Position numbers and translations under genes: made by a program. Of a DNA stretch of 64,000 bases, positions 37,050 to 44,689 are shown in pieces (within the stretch, counting starts at the first letter, position 1; each line of letters starts with the position of its first letter). This stretch comes from Verrucomicrobiota bacterium (lineage in GTDB: Bacteria; Verrucomicrobiota; Verrucomicrobiia; Limisphaerales; JADLHS01), in the NCBI GenBank assembly GCA_029573725.1, contig JAKQDQ010000090.1, positions 1 through 64,000 on the forward strand, read 5' to 3'. The notes beneath the pieces were generated by a model. That model had not been told where the DNA came from. It did not search any database and saw nothing but the letters and a program-made list of their open reading frames with translations.

Positions 37050-37748
37050 TCAGCGCAGGGGGGCCGCTGCGGACACAATCAGTTCCGCCGCCTGTTTGAA
37101 CGAAACCAGCCCGGTATTGATGACGAGATGATAGAGCAGCGGATCATCAAGGCTGGCGGCAAAATACCGTTTGAAATAACGGGCGCGACCGCGATCCTCG
37201 CGCTCCACCAATTCCCGCGCTGCCGTGCGGCTCATTTGGCGGGATTCCTGAACGTGCGAAATACGTTGTTCGAGCGGGGCGACCAGGCGGACATGGATCA
37301 CGCCGGGCACGTCCGCCGTAATCCGGTTGGCGCCGCGCCCCAGAATGATCACGTTGCCCAGGTGGACCAGGCGCAAAATGGTTTCCGCGGTGTGCTCCAC
37401 CACCGTCCAGGTGGATGGCTGCACGCCAAAAAGGGACCGGACCGTGTCGTGAATTTCGGAACCGCGATCTTCCGGCAGATACTCCGCCAGGCGCTCGGGC
37501 AGATTGTGGTCCTTCAGCACCTGCGTGATCAAATTGCGATCGAATACCGTCCAGGGCCGGGCCGGCGACTTCCGCGCCTCCAATAATCGGATCAGGTGCT
37601 CGGCCACGGACGCAGCGCCGCTGCCGGCCTGCCGGGAAATCGTAACCGCCTGCAGGCGCGAACCGGAGGACGGTTCGGACTTGGGACGATTGTGCAGGTA
37701 GGCATCCAGTACTGAGTGCGCCTTGCTGAGACCTTCAAAGTTTTTCAT
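37050..37748 (-). CDS. Cytidylate kinase-like family protein
   Basis: 232 residues. The P-loop-like segment VTISRQAGSGAASVAEHLI, VFDRNLI, LGNVIILGRGAN and VIHVRLVAPLEQRISHV match the cytidylate-kinase-like family (PF13189), found in many bacteria beside unrelated genes. Not the housekeeping Cmk. The real nucleotide substrate is unknown. Possibly in an operon with the amylase gene. Confidence 0.88.
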   Translation of the reverse strand: MKNFEGLSKAHSVLDAYLHNRPKSEPSSGSRLQAVTISRQAGSGAASVAEHLIRLLEARKSPARPWTVFDRNLITQVLKDHNLPERLAEYLPEDRGSEIHDTVRSLFGVQPSTWTVVEHTAETILRLVHLGNVIILGRGANRITADVPGVIHVRLVAPLEQRISHVQESRQMSRTAARELVEREDRGRARYFKRYFAASLDDPLLYHLVINTGLVSFKQAAELIVSAAAPLR

Positions 37749-37925
37749 AAGCTTGTGCGATTACACAGCGTTGATCCACATCAGGGCTCCGGGGCCGCTC
37801 CGGGCCGGCCCGCTGGTGCAATCTATGGAGTGACGTTTCTCCTGTCCACTCGCGGGCGGCAAGTTTACGAGCCTCTTATCCACTCGTTTAGCCGTGCTGG
37901 CCTCAGGGGGAGCAGCGGCTTTCGA

Positions 37926-39329
37926 TCAATACTCCCGCGTGGTTTTGATGCCGGGTTCCGGCACGGGATACCGGCCGTGGGCATCCGCCTGCACCGGCGC
38001 TGGCGAGTCATAGGTGAATTTGTCAATGCCCGGGGCCATTTCATGTTCGCAGTTCAACATGTCCTCGAAGGTGATCTCCTGCCCGGTGTGCGCCGCCATC
38101 CGGCCCATGGCGGAAACCAGGCTGACCGTCACGCCGCGTTCCACTTCGTTGTAAGGTTGATCGGCGCGGATGGCCTCCACCAAATCATTCCATTCATTCT
38201 GGTACCAGTTGTCTTCGCCGGGCGGCGTGGTTGAAGTCCACACGCGCTCGGCCCCCTTGGGCGACTGCCCCTTGTAAATACTCGAGGGACCGCCGCAATC
38301 GCCGCTCTTGGCCACAATGGCACTGCCCTTCGTGCCGTGGATGTAGCTGGAAAAGTTGTCCCAACAGCCCGTCATGCACCGGCCGTCAAAATAAAACTTT
38401 GTTCCGTCGGAATAGGTGTATTCCACCGAGTAGGTGTCAAAGTTTTGATCCACATAAGGGAGGCCTTCGGGACTGAGTTTGTAGTGTCGGCCCCCCAACG
38501 CCTGCGCCTTGACCGGCCAGGAATTTTTCATCCACCCGAGATGATCAATGATATGAATGTAAAAATCGCTGAAACAGCCCCCGCTGGCCCAGATGAAACT
38601 GTGGAAGCGCTGGATTTGGTACAACAGCTCGCTCACGTTGTCGGGCTTGGGCAGGGAATGGAACGACGCCACCGGACCATGCATCCGGTATCCGCGCTGC
38701 AGGACGATTTCCCCAATCGCGCCATCATGAATGCGCTCCGCCAGTTGCTGCAAGTGGCGCGCGTGCCGGGAATTCAAGCCCACGCCCACCTTGAGATTTT
38801 TGGCCTTGGCCGCCTCCGCCAGCTTGAGCATGCGCCGTCCACCCGGCCCGTCCACCACCACCGGCTTTTCCATGAACACATTCAATCCCCGTTCAATCGC
38901 GTGGGTGAAATGCACCCAGCGAAACGCCGGCGGCGTTGTCAAAATCACAATGTCGCCCGGACGCAGGACATCCATCGCTTCACGGTAGGCGTCAAATCCC
39001 AGGAAGCGGCGATTGTCGGGCACGTCCACCTTGTCGCCAAACTTCTGCTTCAGCGCCGCGAACTTGGTGCTCAGGCGTTCGGGCAGGATGTCGGCCATCG
39101 CCACCAGTTTGGTGCCGCCTTGCCTGACCGAGAGCGCATTGCCCGCCGCATCGGTGCCGCGGCCGCCACAACCAATGAACGCCACCTGCAGAGTGTCATT
39201 GCCCGCGGCATGAACGTGCGGAAGCGCCAGCCCCGCCAGAGCTGAAGCCGCCACCACCGTGCTGGTTTGTTTGATGAAATCGCGACGAGTCGTCGGCGTC
39301 GAACCGGAAGCATCTGGATTGGTACTCAT
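37926..39329 (-). CDS. Gfo/Idh/MocA family oxidoreductase with Tat signal
   Basis: 467 residues from ATG 39329 (ATG 39338 also possible). N-terminal twin-arginine signal TTRRDFIKQTS followed by a hydrophobic stretch and a cleavage site near HVHAAG. Rossmann fold VAFIGCGGRGTDAAGNAL binds NAD(P); EKPVVVDGPGG is the family's Lys-containing EKP motif; the C-terminal half has the substrate-domain features HIIDHLGW. Exported members are numerous in Verrucomicrobia and Planctomycetes, probably acting on sugars or inositols in the periplasm. Substrate unknown. Confidence 0.93.
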   Translation of the reverse strand: MSTNPDASGSTPTTRRDFIKQTSTVVAASALAGLALPHVHAAGNDTLQVAFIGCGGRGTDAAGNALSVRQGGTKLVAMADILPERLSTKFAALKQKFGDKVDVPDNRRFLGFDAYREAMDVLRPGDIVILTTPPAFRWVHFTHAIERGLNVFMEKPVVVDGPGGRRMLKLAEAAKAKNLKVGVGLNSRHARHLQQLAERIHDGAIGEIVLQRGYRMHGPVASFHSLPKPDNVSELLYQIQRFHSFIWASGGCFSDFYIHIIDHLGWMKNSWPVKAQALGGRHYKLSPEGLPYVDQNFDTYSVEYTYSDGTKFYFDGRCMTGCWDNFSSYIHGTKGSAIVAKSGDCGGPSSIYKGQSPKGAERVWTSTTPPGEDNWYQNEWNDLVEAIRADQPYNEVERGVTVSLVSAMGRMAAHTGQEITFEDMLNCEHEMAPGIDKFTYDSPAPVQADAHGRYPVPEPGIKTTREY

Positions 39330-39488
39330 GCGGGCCATCGTTTCACCGGGCCGCTTGTGAGTCAACTCACAAAACGCGGCCCGGCCTCGCCGCGCGGGCG
39401 CCGGCCGGCGCTGGTTCACCCGGGGATCGCGGGAAACGGCCGCCGGCCCGGGAACGGCTCGGCCTCCGGGCAGCAGAACCGGAGCGGG

Positions 39489-39851
39489 CTACTTCGTCGC
39501 CCGGGCGGATTCAATCAGCTCCCAAAATTTGGGGTTTTGTTGCAGGGCCGCATCCTCCTCCACCTTCAACCCGGAGCGATACATGAAGTCCTTCAGCGTG
39601 TTGCGACTCAAAATCCGGTGCACTAAAACGCCCAGTTCGTGCCGCTCAAAATACACGCGAAACTCCCCGATGCGAAAGCGGTGCAGAATGCGCCCGCCGC
39701 GTTCCAGCTTCCCGAAATCATTCAGCTCCGTGCTGATGACCTGCTGCGGCAGGCCGCGGAACTCGCCGAGAATGTGCAGCTGCAGTTCCTTCGGCATGCG
39801 CGCCAGCTCCGCGGCGCTGACCGGGGTGAAGATGATTTGAAAAGGAGTCAT
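39489..39851 (-). CDS. RelE/ParE-superfamily toxin-like protein (orphan)
   Basis: 120 residues from ATG 39851, with GGAG seven bases upstream. N-terminal FQIIFTPVSAAELARMPKELQ, middle LNDFGKLERGGRILHRFRIGEFRVYFER and ILSRNTLKDF follow the RelE-like pattern of two helices and a strand sheet with basic residues. A C-terminal tail of about 25 residues is extra. No antitoxin reading frame is found on either side, so toxin function is uncertain. Confidence 0.65.
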   Translation of the reverse strand: MTPFQIIFTPVSAAELARMPKELQLHILGEFRGLPQQVISTELNDFGKLERGGRILHRFRIGEFRVYFERHELGVLVHRILSRNTLKDFMYRSGLKVEEDAALQQNPKFWELIESARATK

Positions 39852-40030
39852 TGCCAATCTCCAGCGTTACGCCCCCAGTATGCGGACCGGGGCGGTGGAA
39901 CGCACGACAAATTCCACCGCCGTCCATCGTCCCGCTGCCGGCTCAATCCGGAGGAGGCAGCAGCGGCCGCTTCCCCACCTCCGGGTGCCGCCGCCGTATG
40001 GTTCAGGTGCTTGGAACCGCCCGGCCGGGT

Positions 40031-41053
40031 TCAGTCGGCCACCACGAACGGCCGCAACTGCTCCCGGGTTGCCGTGCCGGTGGTGCCGAGTTGGTGAATG
40101 ACGATGGAGCTGGCCGCGTTGGCCAGGGTGAGCGCTTCCCGCAGGGTGGCCCCGCTCAACAGGGCGGCGGCCAGGTTTGCCGAAACCGAGTCGCCCGCGC
40201 CCACGATGTCAATTTCACCGCGCACCGGCAGTGCCGGCAAATGTTCGGTCTGCCCTTCGGGTGTGGCCCCCAGAATTCCCCGTTCTGCCAGCGTGATAAA
40301 TACCGGACGCTGGTTTTGCCGGGCCAGTTGCACGGCGGCAGCGGCGATCCGCGCGGGCGACGCCCGGGCGGTCAGGCCCGTCAAGGCCGACAGTTCCGCC
40401 GCGTTCATCTTGAAGATGGCGGGCGGAAATTTGCGCAGGCTGCGGCGACTGTCCGCCAGGATCAATTGTCCGGGGTTGGCGCCGGCAATCCGGCTCAAAG
40501 CATCAAGCAATTCCGGCGTCAACACGCCCGTGGCCTGGTCATCCTCCTGCCCCAATACCACCAGTCCGTCCACCCGGTCGGCCACGGTCATCAGGTGGGC
40601 GCGAAGCTGCGCAATGACTGCTGGCGGGGTCGGGGTCCAGTTCTTTTGGTCCAGCCGGTTTAATTCCCGCGGCGGCTGGTTGGCCATGACGATCAACGGC
40701 TTGCCATAGGTAAAGGTCCGGCGGGCCGGGGTCTGGAGAAAAAAGTCGAGATGGACCCCGGACAGGGCGGCCAGCGCCCGGCGTAGTTCGTACCCTTCGC
40801 CGTCGTCGCCACAAAAGCCAACGGGAAAAATCTGTCCCACCCCCAGCGCCACCAGATTATTCAACACCGTGCCCGCGCCACCCGGTTGTGCACGGACGTT
40901 GACGACATTGTACACGGGCAGCCCGGTCTCGATGGAGGTCTCTGTTTTGGCCGGGTCAATTTCGAGATACCGGTCCAGACAGAAATCGCCGACCACGGCC
41001 AGCCGCAATTGCGGATACCGCCCGGTGATGGCTGCGAAACGCCCGGCGTTCAT
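40031..41053 (-). CDS. PfkB-family carbohydrate kinase (HldE/RfaE kinase-like)
   Basis: 340 residues from ATG 41053. N-terminal LAVVGDFCLDRYLEIDP and GGAGTVLNNLVALG resemble the kinase domain of heptose-7-phosphate kinase. The C-terminal signature DIVGAGDSVSANLAAAL contains the catalytic Asp of the PfkB family (GAGDS). No nucleotidyltransferase domain is attached. The start overlaps the HAD gene stop (ATGA), so translation is coupled. In the operon SIS-HAD-PfkB it may phosphorylate a sugar phosphate in a nucleotide-heptose-like route; substrate inferred only. Confidence 0.88.
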   Translation of the reverse strand: MNAGRFAAITGRYPQLRLAVVGDFCLDRYLEIDPAKTETSIETGLPVYNVVNVRAQPGGAGTVLNNLVALGVGQIFPVGFCGDDGEGYELRRALAALSGVHLDFFLQTPARRTFTYGKPLIVMANQPPRELNRLDQKNWTPTPPAVIAQLRAHLMTVADRVDGLVVLGQEDDQATGVLTPELLDALSRIAGANPGQLILADSRRSLRKFPPAIFKMNAAELSALTGLTARASPARIAAAAVQLARQNQRPVFITLAERGILGATPEGQTEHLPALPVRGEIDIVGAGDSVSANLAAALLSGATLREALTLANAASSIVIHQLGTTGTATREQLRPFVVAD

Positions 41054-41901
41054 CCGCGTCCGTGGTCGAAGATGCACGAAACGAGCGCCACCGCATCGCG
41101 AAAATCCGGAATCACCACATCCGCTCCCACCCCCAACAGTCGCTGCCGCTTCCACTCGTCAAACCGGCCCGAGCCGTTGTGCGCCTCGTCACTGGCCACG
41201 GCCACCGCCAGACCGCCGGCTTCCTTGGTGTTTTGAATTTCCACGTAGCCATCACCGAAGGACAGCAACTGCGCCCCGGCGATCCGGTTCTCGCGCAAAA
41301 TCCGCTCAATGACCATTTTTTTGGAAAACTGCTTGTAGTTGTCCAGCGCGCCATAAATGTGCGGGCCAAAGTACCGGGTTAAATCGAGCAGCTCCGCTTC
41401 CGCCTTGACGAAGGGCTCATCCGTTCCGCTCGCCAGATACAGCGTCAACCCGCGCCGCTGCAATTCGTCCAGCAACCCGCGCGCCCCATGCACCAGCAAA
41501 TCGTCGGGTTTGAGGACGCCGCGGCGCAAATCCTCCGTCCGGTGCCGGATCCGTTCCTCCAGCCGGCGCAGGTATTCGTGCTTGTACCACAAGGGCTCAC
41601 GCGGGGTGCCGCCGCGGGCCCGGATGCGCTCGACCAGTTGCATCATCTGATAGATGGTCTGCTTGCCGTTCAGCCGCATGATGTCCTCGAAGCACAACTG
41701 CCGGCGCGCCGCCTCGGTTTCATCGGGCAACACCGGCAGCATTTCCACGAACATCGGCACCATCACCTCGGGCCATCCCTCGCGGATGAGCGACAAGGTG
41801 CCGTCGAAGTCGAACAGCACATGGGTGAGCTGCGGGCGCGGAGCAAAACCGGCGGTGAATTCCACCCGCCCGGTGAAAGAGGTCGGCGCGGGGGAGTTCA
41901 T
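41050..41901 (-). CDS. HAD-superfamily phosphatase (Cof/Gph-like)
   Basis: 283 residues from ATG 41901. Motif I LFDFDGTLSLI, motif II LYLASGTDE, motif III near FSKKMVIERIL, motif IV FGDGYVEIQNTKEAGG. A large helical cap lies at about 50-150. Overlaps its neighbours at both ends by four bases, forming a tight SIS-HAD-PfkB operon. By context it would dephosphorylate a sugar bisphosphate, the step done by GmhB in ADP-heptose synthesis, though it is not GmhB-like in length. Confidence 0.85.
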   Translation of the reverse strand: MNSPAPTSFTGRVEFTAGFAPRPQLTHVLFDFDGTLSLIREGWPEVMVPMFVEMLPVLPDETEAARRQLCFEDIMRLNGKQTIYQMMQLVERIRARGGTPREPLWYKHEYLRRLEERIRHRTEDLRRGVLKPDDLLVHGARGLLDELQRRGLTLYLASGTDEPFVKAEAELLDLTRYFGPHIYGALDNYKQFSKKMVIERILRENRIAGAQLLSFGDGYVEIQNTKEAGGLAVAVASDEAHNGSGRFDEWKRQRLLGVGADVVIPDFRDAVALVSCIFDHGRG

Positions 41902-42476
41902 TTGGCCCAGTCGGGATGCTCCATGAAAGCGTAGCAGAGCGCATGGCAAATCCCCATTTGCGCATCTTCCACGCGGCCGTAATGCGTATCGTTGATGACG
42001 ATGGTCTGGGCCGCGATCTCCGCCATGCGCCCGCGTTTGGCCCCCACCAAGGCCACCGTGTGCAAACCGTTGGCCCTGGCCCAGGTCAATGCCGCCACGC
42101 AATTGGGGGAATCACCCGAAACACTGATCCCCAGCGCGAGATCGCCGGGACGCGCGAAATTTTGCATCTGGCGCACAAAGATGTCTTCGTAGGCATAGTC
42201 ATTACCCAGCGCCGTGATCCAGCTGACGTTGTCCGTGAGGCTCAGCACCCGGAAACGCTTGCCCAGCCGGTCCGAGGCCCCCTTGCCGAGATCCGTGGCG
42301 AAATGCGACGCGTTCGCAGCACTGCCGCCGTTGCCAAAGACCAGCACCTGGCGCTCTTCCTGGTGCAGACGGCGCAGGGTCTGGATCAATTGCGCCAGCG
42401 CTTCGGGCGCAATGGAATCCAGCGCCGCCTTTTGCGCCTGAATATAGTCGGAAACCCACTGGGTTGCAGTCGTCAT
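41898..42476 (-). CDS. SIS-domain sugar-phosphate isomerase (GmhA-like)
   Basis: 192 residues from ATG 42476. Single SIS domain: VFGNGGSAANASHFATDL (phosphate loop), LGISVSGDSPNCVAAL, VALVGAKRGRMAEIA, and a C-terminal VEDAQMGICHALCYAF helix, all as in sedoheptulose-7-phosphate isomerase GmhA and its DiaA relatives. First gene of the overlapping operon. The zinc ligands of GmhA cannot be confirmed by eye. Confidence 0.9.
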   Translation of the reverse strand: MTTATQWVSDYIQAQKAALDSIAPEALAQLIQTLRRLHQEERQVLVFGNGGSAANASHFATDLGKGASDRLGKRFRVLSLTDNVSWITALGNDYAYEDIFVRQMQNFARPGDLALGISVSGDSPNCVAALTWARANGLHTVALVGAKRGRMAEIAAQTIVINDTHYGRVEDAQMGICHALCYAFMEHPDWAK

Positions 42477-42509
42477 GCACCGGCAAGGATAGGGATGCGC
42501 CACAAATAC

Positions 42510-43454
42510 TCAAATCTTCCTTTGCGCGGCGTCGCCGTCCTTGACGACGGCCGCCGCGAGCAACAACGCGCCGACGGGAACGGCATCCGCCCCCAGCTGC
42601 GACAATTTCACGTTCAACTCCGGCCGGAACGCCTCCATCACCCAGTCACGCAGGGCGTGGGCCACCGCCAGGCGGAGCGGTTCGCCCACCCCCGACAATC
42701 CCCCGCCGAGGATGATCACCTGCGGATGAAACAAATGCACGAGATGCGACAGGCCAAAGGCCAGGTCTGCGGACATCTCACGCAGAAGCTGGTGCGCGAT
42801 CGGATCGCCCTGCGCCAGCGCTGCGCCAAGGTGTCGCGCCTCGCCGCGAGTTTCCGTCCCAATCAGCTGCGCCAGCCGGCTCCGGGGCTGTTGCCTGATC
42901 AACTCCCGGATGCGCGCGTCCACCGCCCACCCCGAGCAGCGCGATTCCACCGTGGTCCCGCTCCGCTCCAGCCGGACGTGACCGATCTCCGCCTCGCCAG
43001 GAATGGCGCCATGATAAATCCGGCCGGCCGTAATCAGTCCTCCGCCAACCCCACTCCCCAACGTCACGTAAAACACCGGATCGCAACCGGCGCCCGCACC
43101 GCTCCGGGCCTCGCCCAACGCCGCCACGTTCGCGTCATTATCCACGACCACCACGGCGTTCGTCTGCTCGCGCAGCCAGGCGGCCAGGTTGAAATCCGCC
43201 CAGCCCTCAATCTGGTGGGAGCGACAAATGTTGCCGGTGCGCCAGTCCACCGGACCGCCAAACCCCACACCGACGGCGGCGATGGGGGCGTCCGCGCGCA
43301 GGGCGCGGATCGTTTGGGCCATTTGGGCGCGGATCCCCGCAGCCCCTGCGCCGGGCTGCACCGTCAATCCATGCCGCTGACGGATTTGACCATGCGCGTT
43401 GCCCAGCACCAGTTGCAGCTTGGTGCCCCCGATTTCAATGCCGAGAATATTCAT
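42510..43454 (-). CDS. ROK-family sugar kinase, lacking the usual zinc motif
   Basis: 314 residues. ATP loop IEIGGTKLQLVLG, VVDNDANVAALGE with the catalytic Asp, FYVTLGSGVGGGLI and GEAEIGHVRLE are conserved. The family's zinc motif (CxCGxxGCxE) is replaced by SRCSGWAVDARI, leaving one Cys. Function as gluco- or mannokinase is plausible but unproven. It ends 33 bases before the GmhA-like gene and probably heads the same operon. Confidence 0.88.
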   Translation of the reverse strand: MNILGIEIGGTKLQLVLGNAHGQIRQRHGLTVQPGAGAAGIRAQMAQTIRALRADAPIAAVGVGFGGPVDWRTGNICRSHQIEGWADFNLAAWLREQTNAVVVVDNDANVAALGEARSGAGAGCDPVFYVTLGSGVGGGLITAGRIYHGAIPGEAEIGHVRLERSGTTVESRCSGWAVDARIRELIRQQPRSRLAQLIGTETRGEARHLGAALAQGDPIAHQLLREMSADLAFGLSHLVHLFHPQVIILGGGLSGVGEPLRLAVAHALRDWVMEAFRPELNVKLSQLGADAVPVGALLLAAAVVKDGDAAQRKI

Positions 43455-43527
43455 CGTGAACTGTCCGCGGCATGCTGGCGCAAGTGGCGCCGCGCGGCAA
43501 CGATGGAGATGGAATTCCCTGCTCTGG

Positions 43528-43599
43528 TAGCGCGTACGGGAATCGAACCCGTCTTTCAGCCTTGAGAGGGCCGTGTCCTAGCCGATAGACGAACGCGCC
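43528..43599 (-). tRNA. tRNA-Glu (anticodon CTC)
   Basis: 72 bases plus an encoded CCA at 43525-43527. Acceptor GGCGCGT/ACGCGCT (one G-T end pair), D arm GTCT..AGGAC, anticodon loop CTCTCAA (CTC), T loop TTCGATT with stem ACGGG/CCCGT. Stands alone between the ROK gene and rpmI. Confidence 0.93.
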
Positions 43600-43652
43600 G
43601 CCACGCCCGCATCCTAAAGACCCCGCCCGCCTTGTCACGCTGAAATTAACGC

Positions 43653-43680
43653 TTGCACTCCACCCCGCACTTTTTATACT
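43653..43680 (+). promoter_or_regulatory. Sigma-70 type promoter for rpmI-rplT
   Basis: TTGCAC (43653-43658), 16-base spacer, TATACT (43675-43680). Thirty bases before rpmI ATG. infC, usually in front of rpmI, is absent, so the operon has its own promoter. Confidence 0.65.
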
Positions 43681-43709
43681 GCGCCTCCTTTTGTAACAGG
43701 AAGTTATTT

Positions 43710-43919
43710 ATGCGACGTCCCAAAGGCATCAAAACCAAAAAATCGGCCACCAAACGTTTCAAGTTGACGGCGCGGGGGAAAATCCTCCGCAGTCGCTCCG
43801 GGCGTCGTCATCTGTGCCAGACCAAGAGCGCCAAACGACGGCGCAGCCTGCGCGGCGCGGCGCTGGTTCACACGACGGACGAATACCGCATCAAGCAAAG
43901 CCTGCCGTTCACCCGCTGA
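43710..43919 (+). CDS. rpmI: 50S ribosomal protein L35
   Basis: 69 residues from ATG 43710 with AGGAAG six bases upstream. KTKKSATKRFKLTARGKILRSRSGRRHL and KSAKRRRSLRG match L35, which is small and very basic. Followed by rplT after 50 bases. Confidence 0.95.
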   Translation: MRRPKGIKTKKSATKRFKLTARGKILRSRSGRRHLCQTKSAKRRRSLRGAALVHTTDEYRIKQSLPFTR

Positions 43920-43969
43920 TTTGCCTCCGGCTTCACAACTTCAACGAATTTTAATTTCTCCTTAATTCC

Positions 43970-44599
43970 ATGCGCGTAACAAACTCACCCGCCTCCCGTA
44001 AACGCCGCAATCGCATGTTGCAAGCGGCGAAGGGTTTCCGCCTCAAACGCTCCAAACTTTATCGCTACGCCAGCGACGCCGTGGACCACGGTCGGCAGTA
44101 TGCCTACCGCGATCGCCGTGTCAAAAAACGCACGTTCCGCTACCTCTGGCAGGTGCGGATCAACGCGGCGGCGCGGACGGCGGGCCTCACTTACAGCCGG
44201 TTCATTGAAGGGTTGAAGGCCGCCCAATGCGGGTTGGACCGCAAGGTCATTGCCGATATTGCGGCCCGGGACAACGAGACCTTCCTGCAACTGGTGAAAC
44301 TGTCGCAGGAGGGTCTGAAGGCCAAAGCCGAAAACGCCGGTAAAGGCGACGATTTGACCGAGATTGAAGGGATCGGCCCGAAAATTCAAGAGGCCCTGCA
44401 CGCGCAAGGCATCAGAACTTTCGCCCAAGTGGCGGCCACGTCGGTTGCGCGCTTGAAGGAAATCCTCGCCGCCGGCGGGGCGCACCTGAAGCAATGGGAT
44501 CCAACCACCTGGCCCGAACAGGCCGCCCTGGCCGCCCGGGGCGACCGCGCGGCTTTTGAACAGCTCAAAGCCGAACTCAAAGGCGGACGCCGCGCTTGA
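43970..44599 (+). CDS. rplT: 50S ribosomal protein L20 with C-terminal helix-hairpin-helix extension
   Basis: 209 residues, against the usual 115-120. Residues 1-117 are a normal L20: RKRRNRMLQAAKGF, AYRDRRVKKRTFRYLWQVRINAA, GLTYSRFIEGL. After a short charged linker, residues 128-180 read LTEIEGIGPKIQEALHAQGIRTFAQVA, a helix-hairpin-helix nucleic-acid-binding module, followed by TTWPEQAALAARG, the pattern found behind L21 and in stand-alone HhH proteins. No stop or frameshift separates them. A strong terminator follows. Confidence 0.93.
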   Translation: MRVTNSPASRKRRNRMLQAAKGFRLKRSKLYRYASDAVDHGRQYAYRDRRVKKRTFRYLWQVRINAAARTAGLTYSRFIEGLKAAQCGLDRKVIADIAARDNETFLQLVKLSQEGLKAKAENAGKGDDLTEIEGIGPKIQEALHAQGIRTFAQVAATSVARLKEILAAGGAHLKQWDPTTWPEQAALAARGDRAAFEQLKAELKGGRRA

Positions 44600-44619
44600 G
44601 CCGCCGGCTCGTTTTCCAG

Positions 44620-44650
44620 AGGCGACCCGCAATGGTCGCCTTTTTCTTTT
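44620..44650 (+). terminator. Intrinsic terminator after rplT
   Basis: Stem AGGCGACC/GGTCGCCT (8 base pairs, 6-base loop) followed directly by TTTTTCTTTT. It separates rpmI-rplT from pheS, which begins 40 bases later. Confidence 0.9.
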
Positions 44651-44689
44651 CCTGGCGGGGTAAATGGCTTACGCTCGCGACCTGAATAT

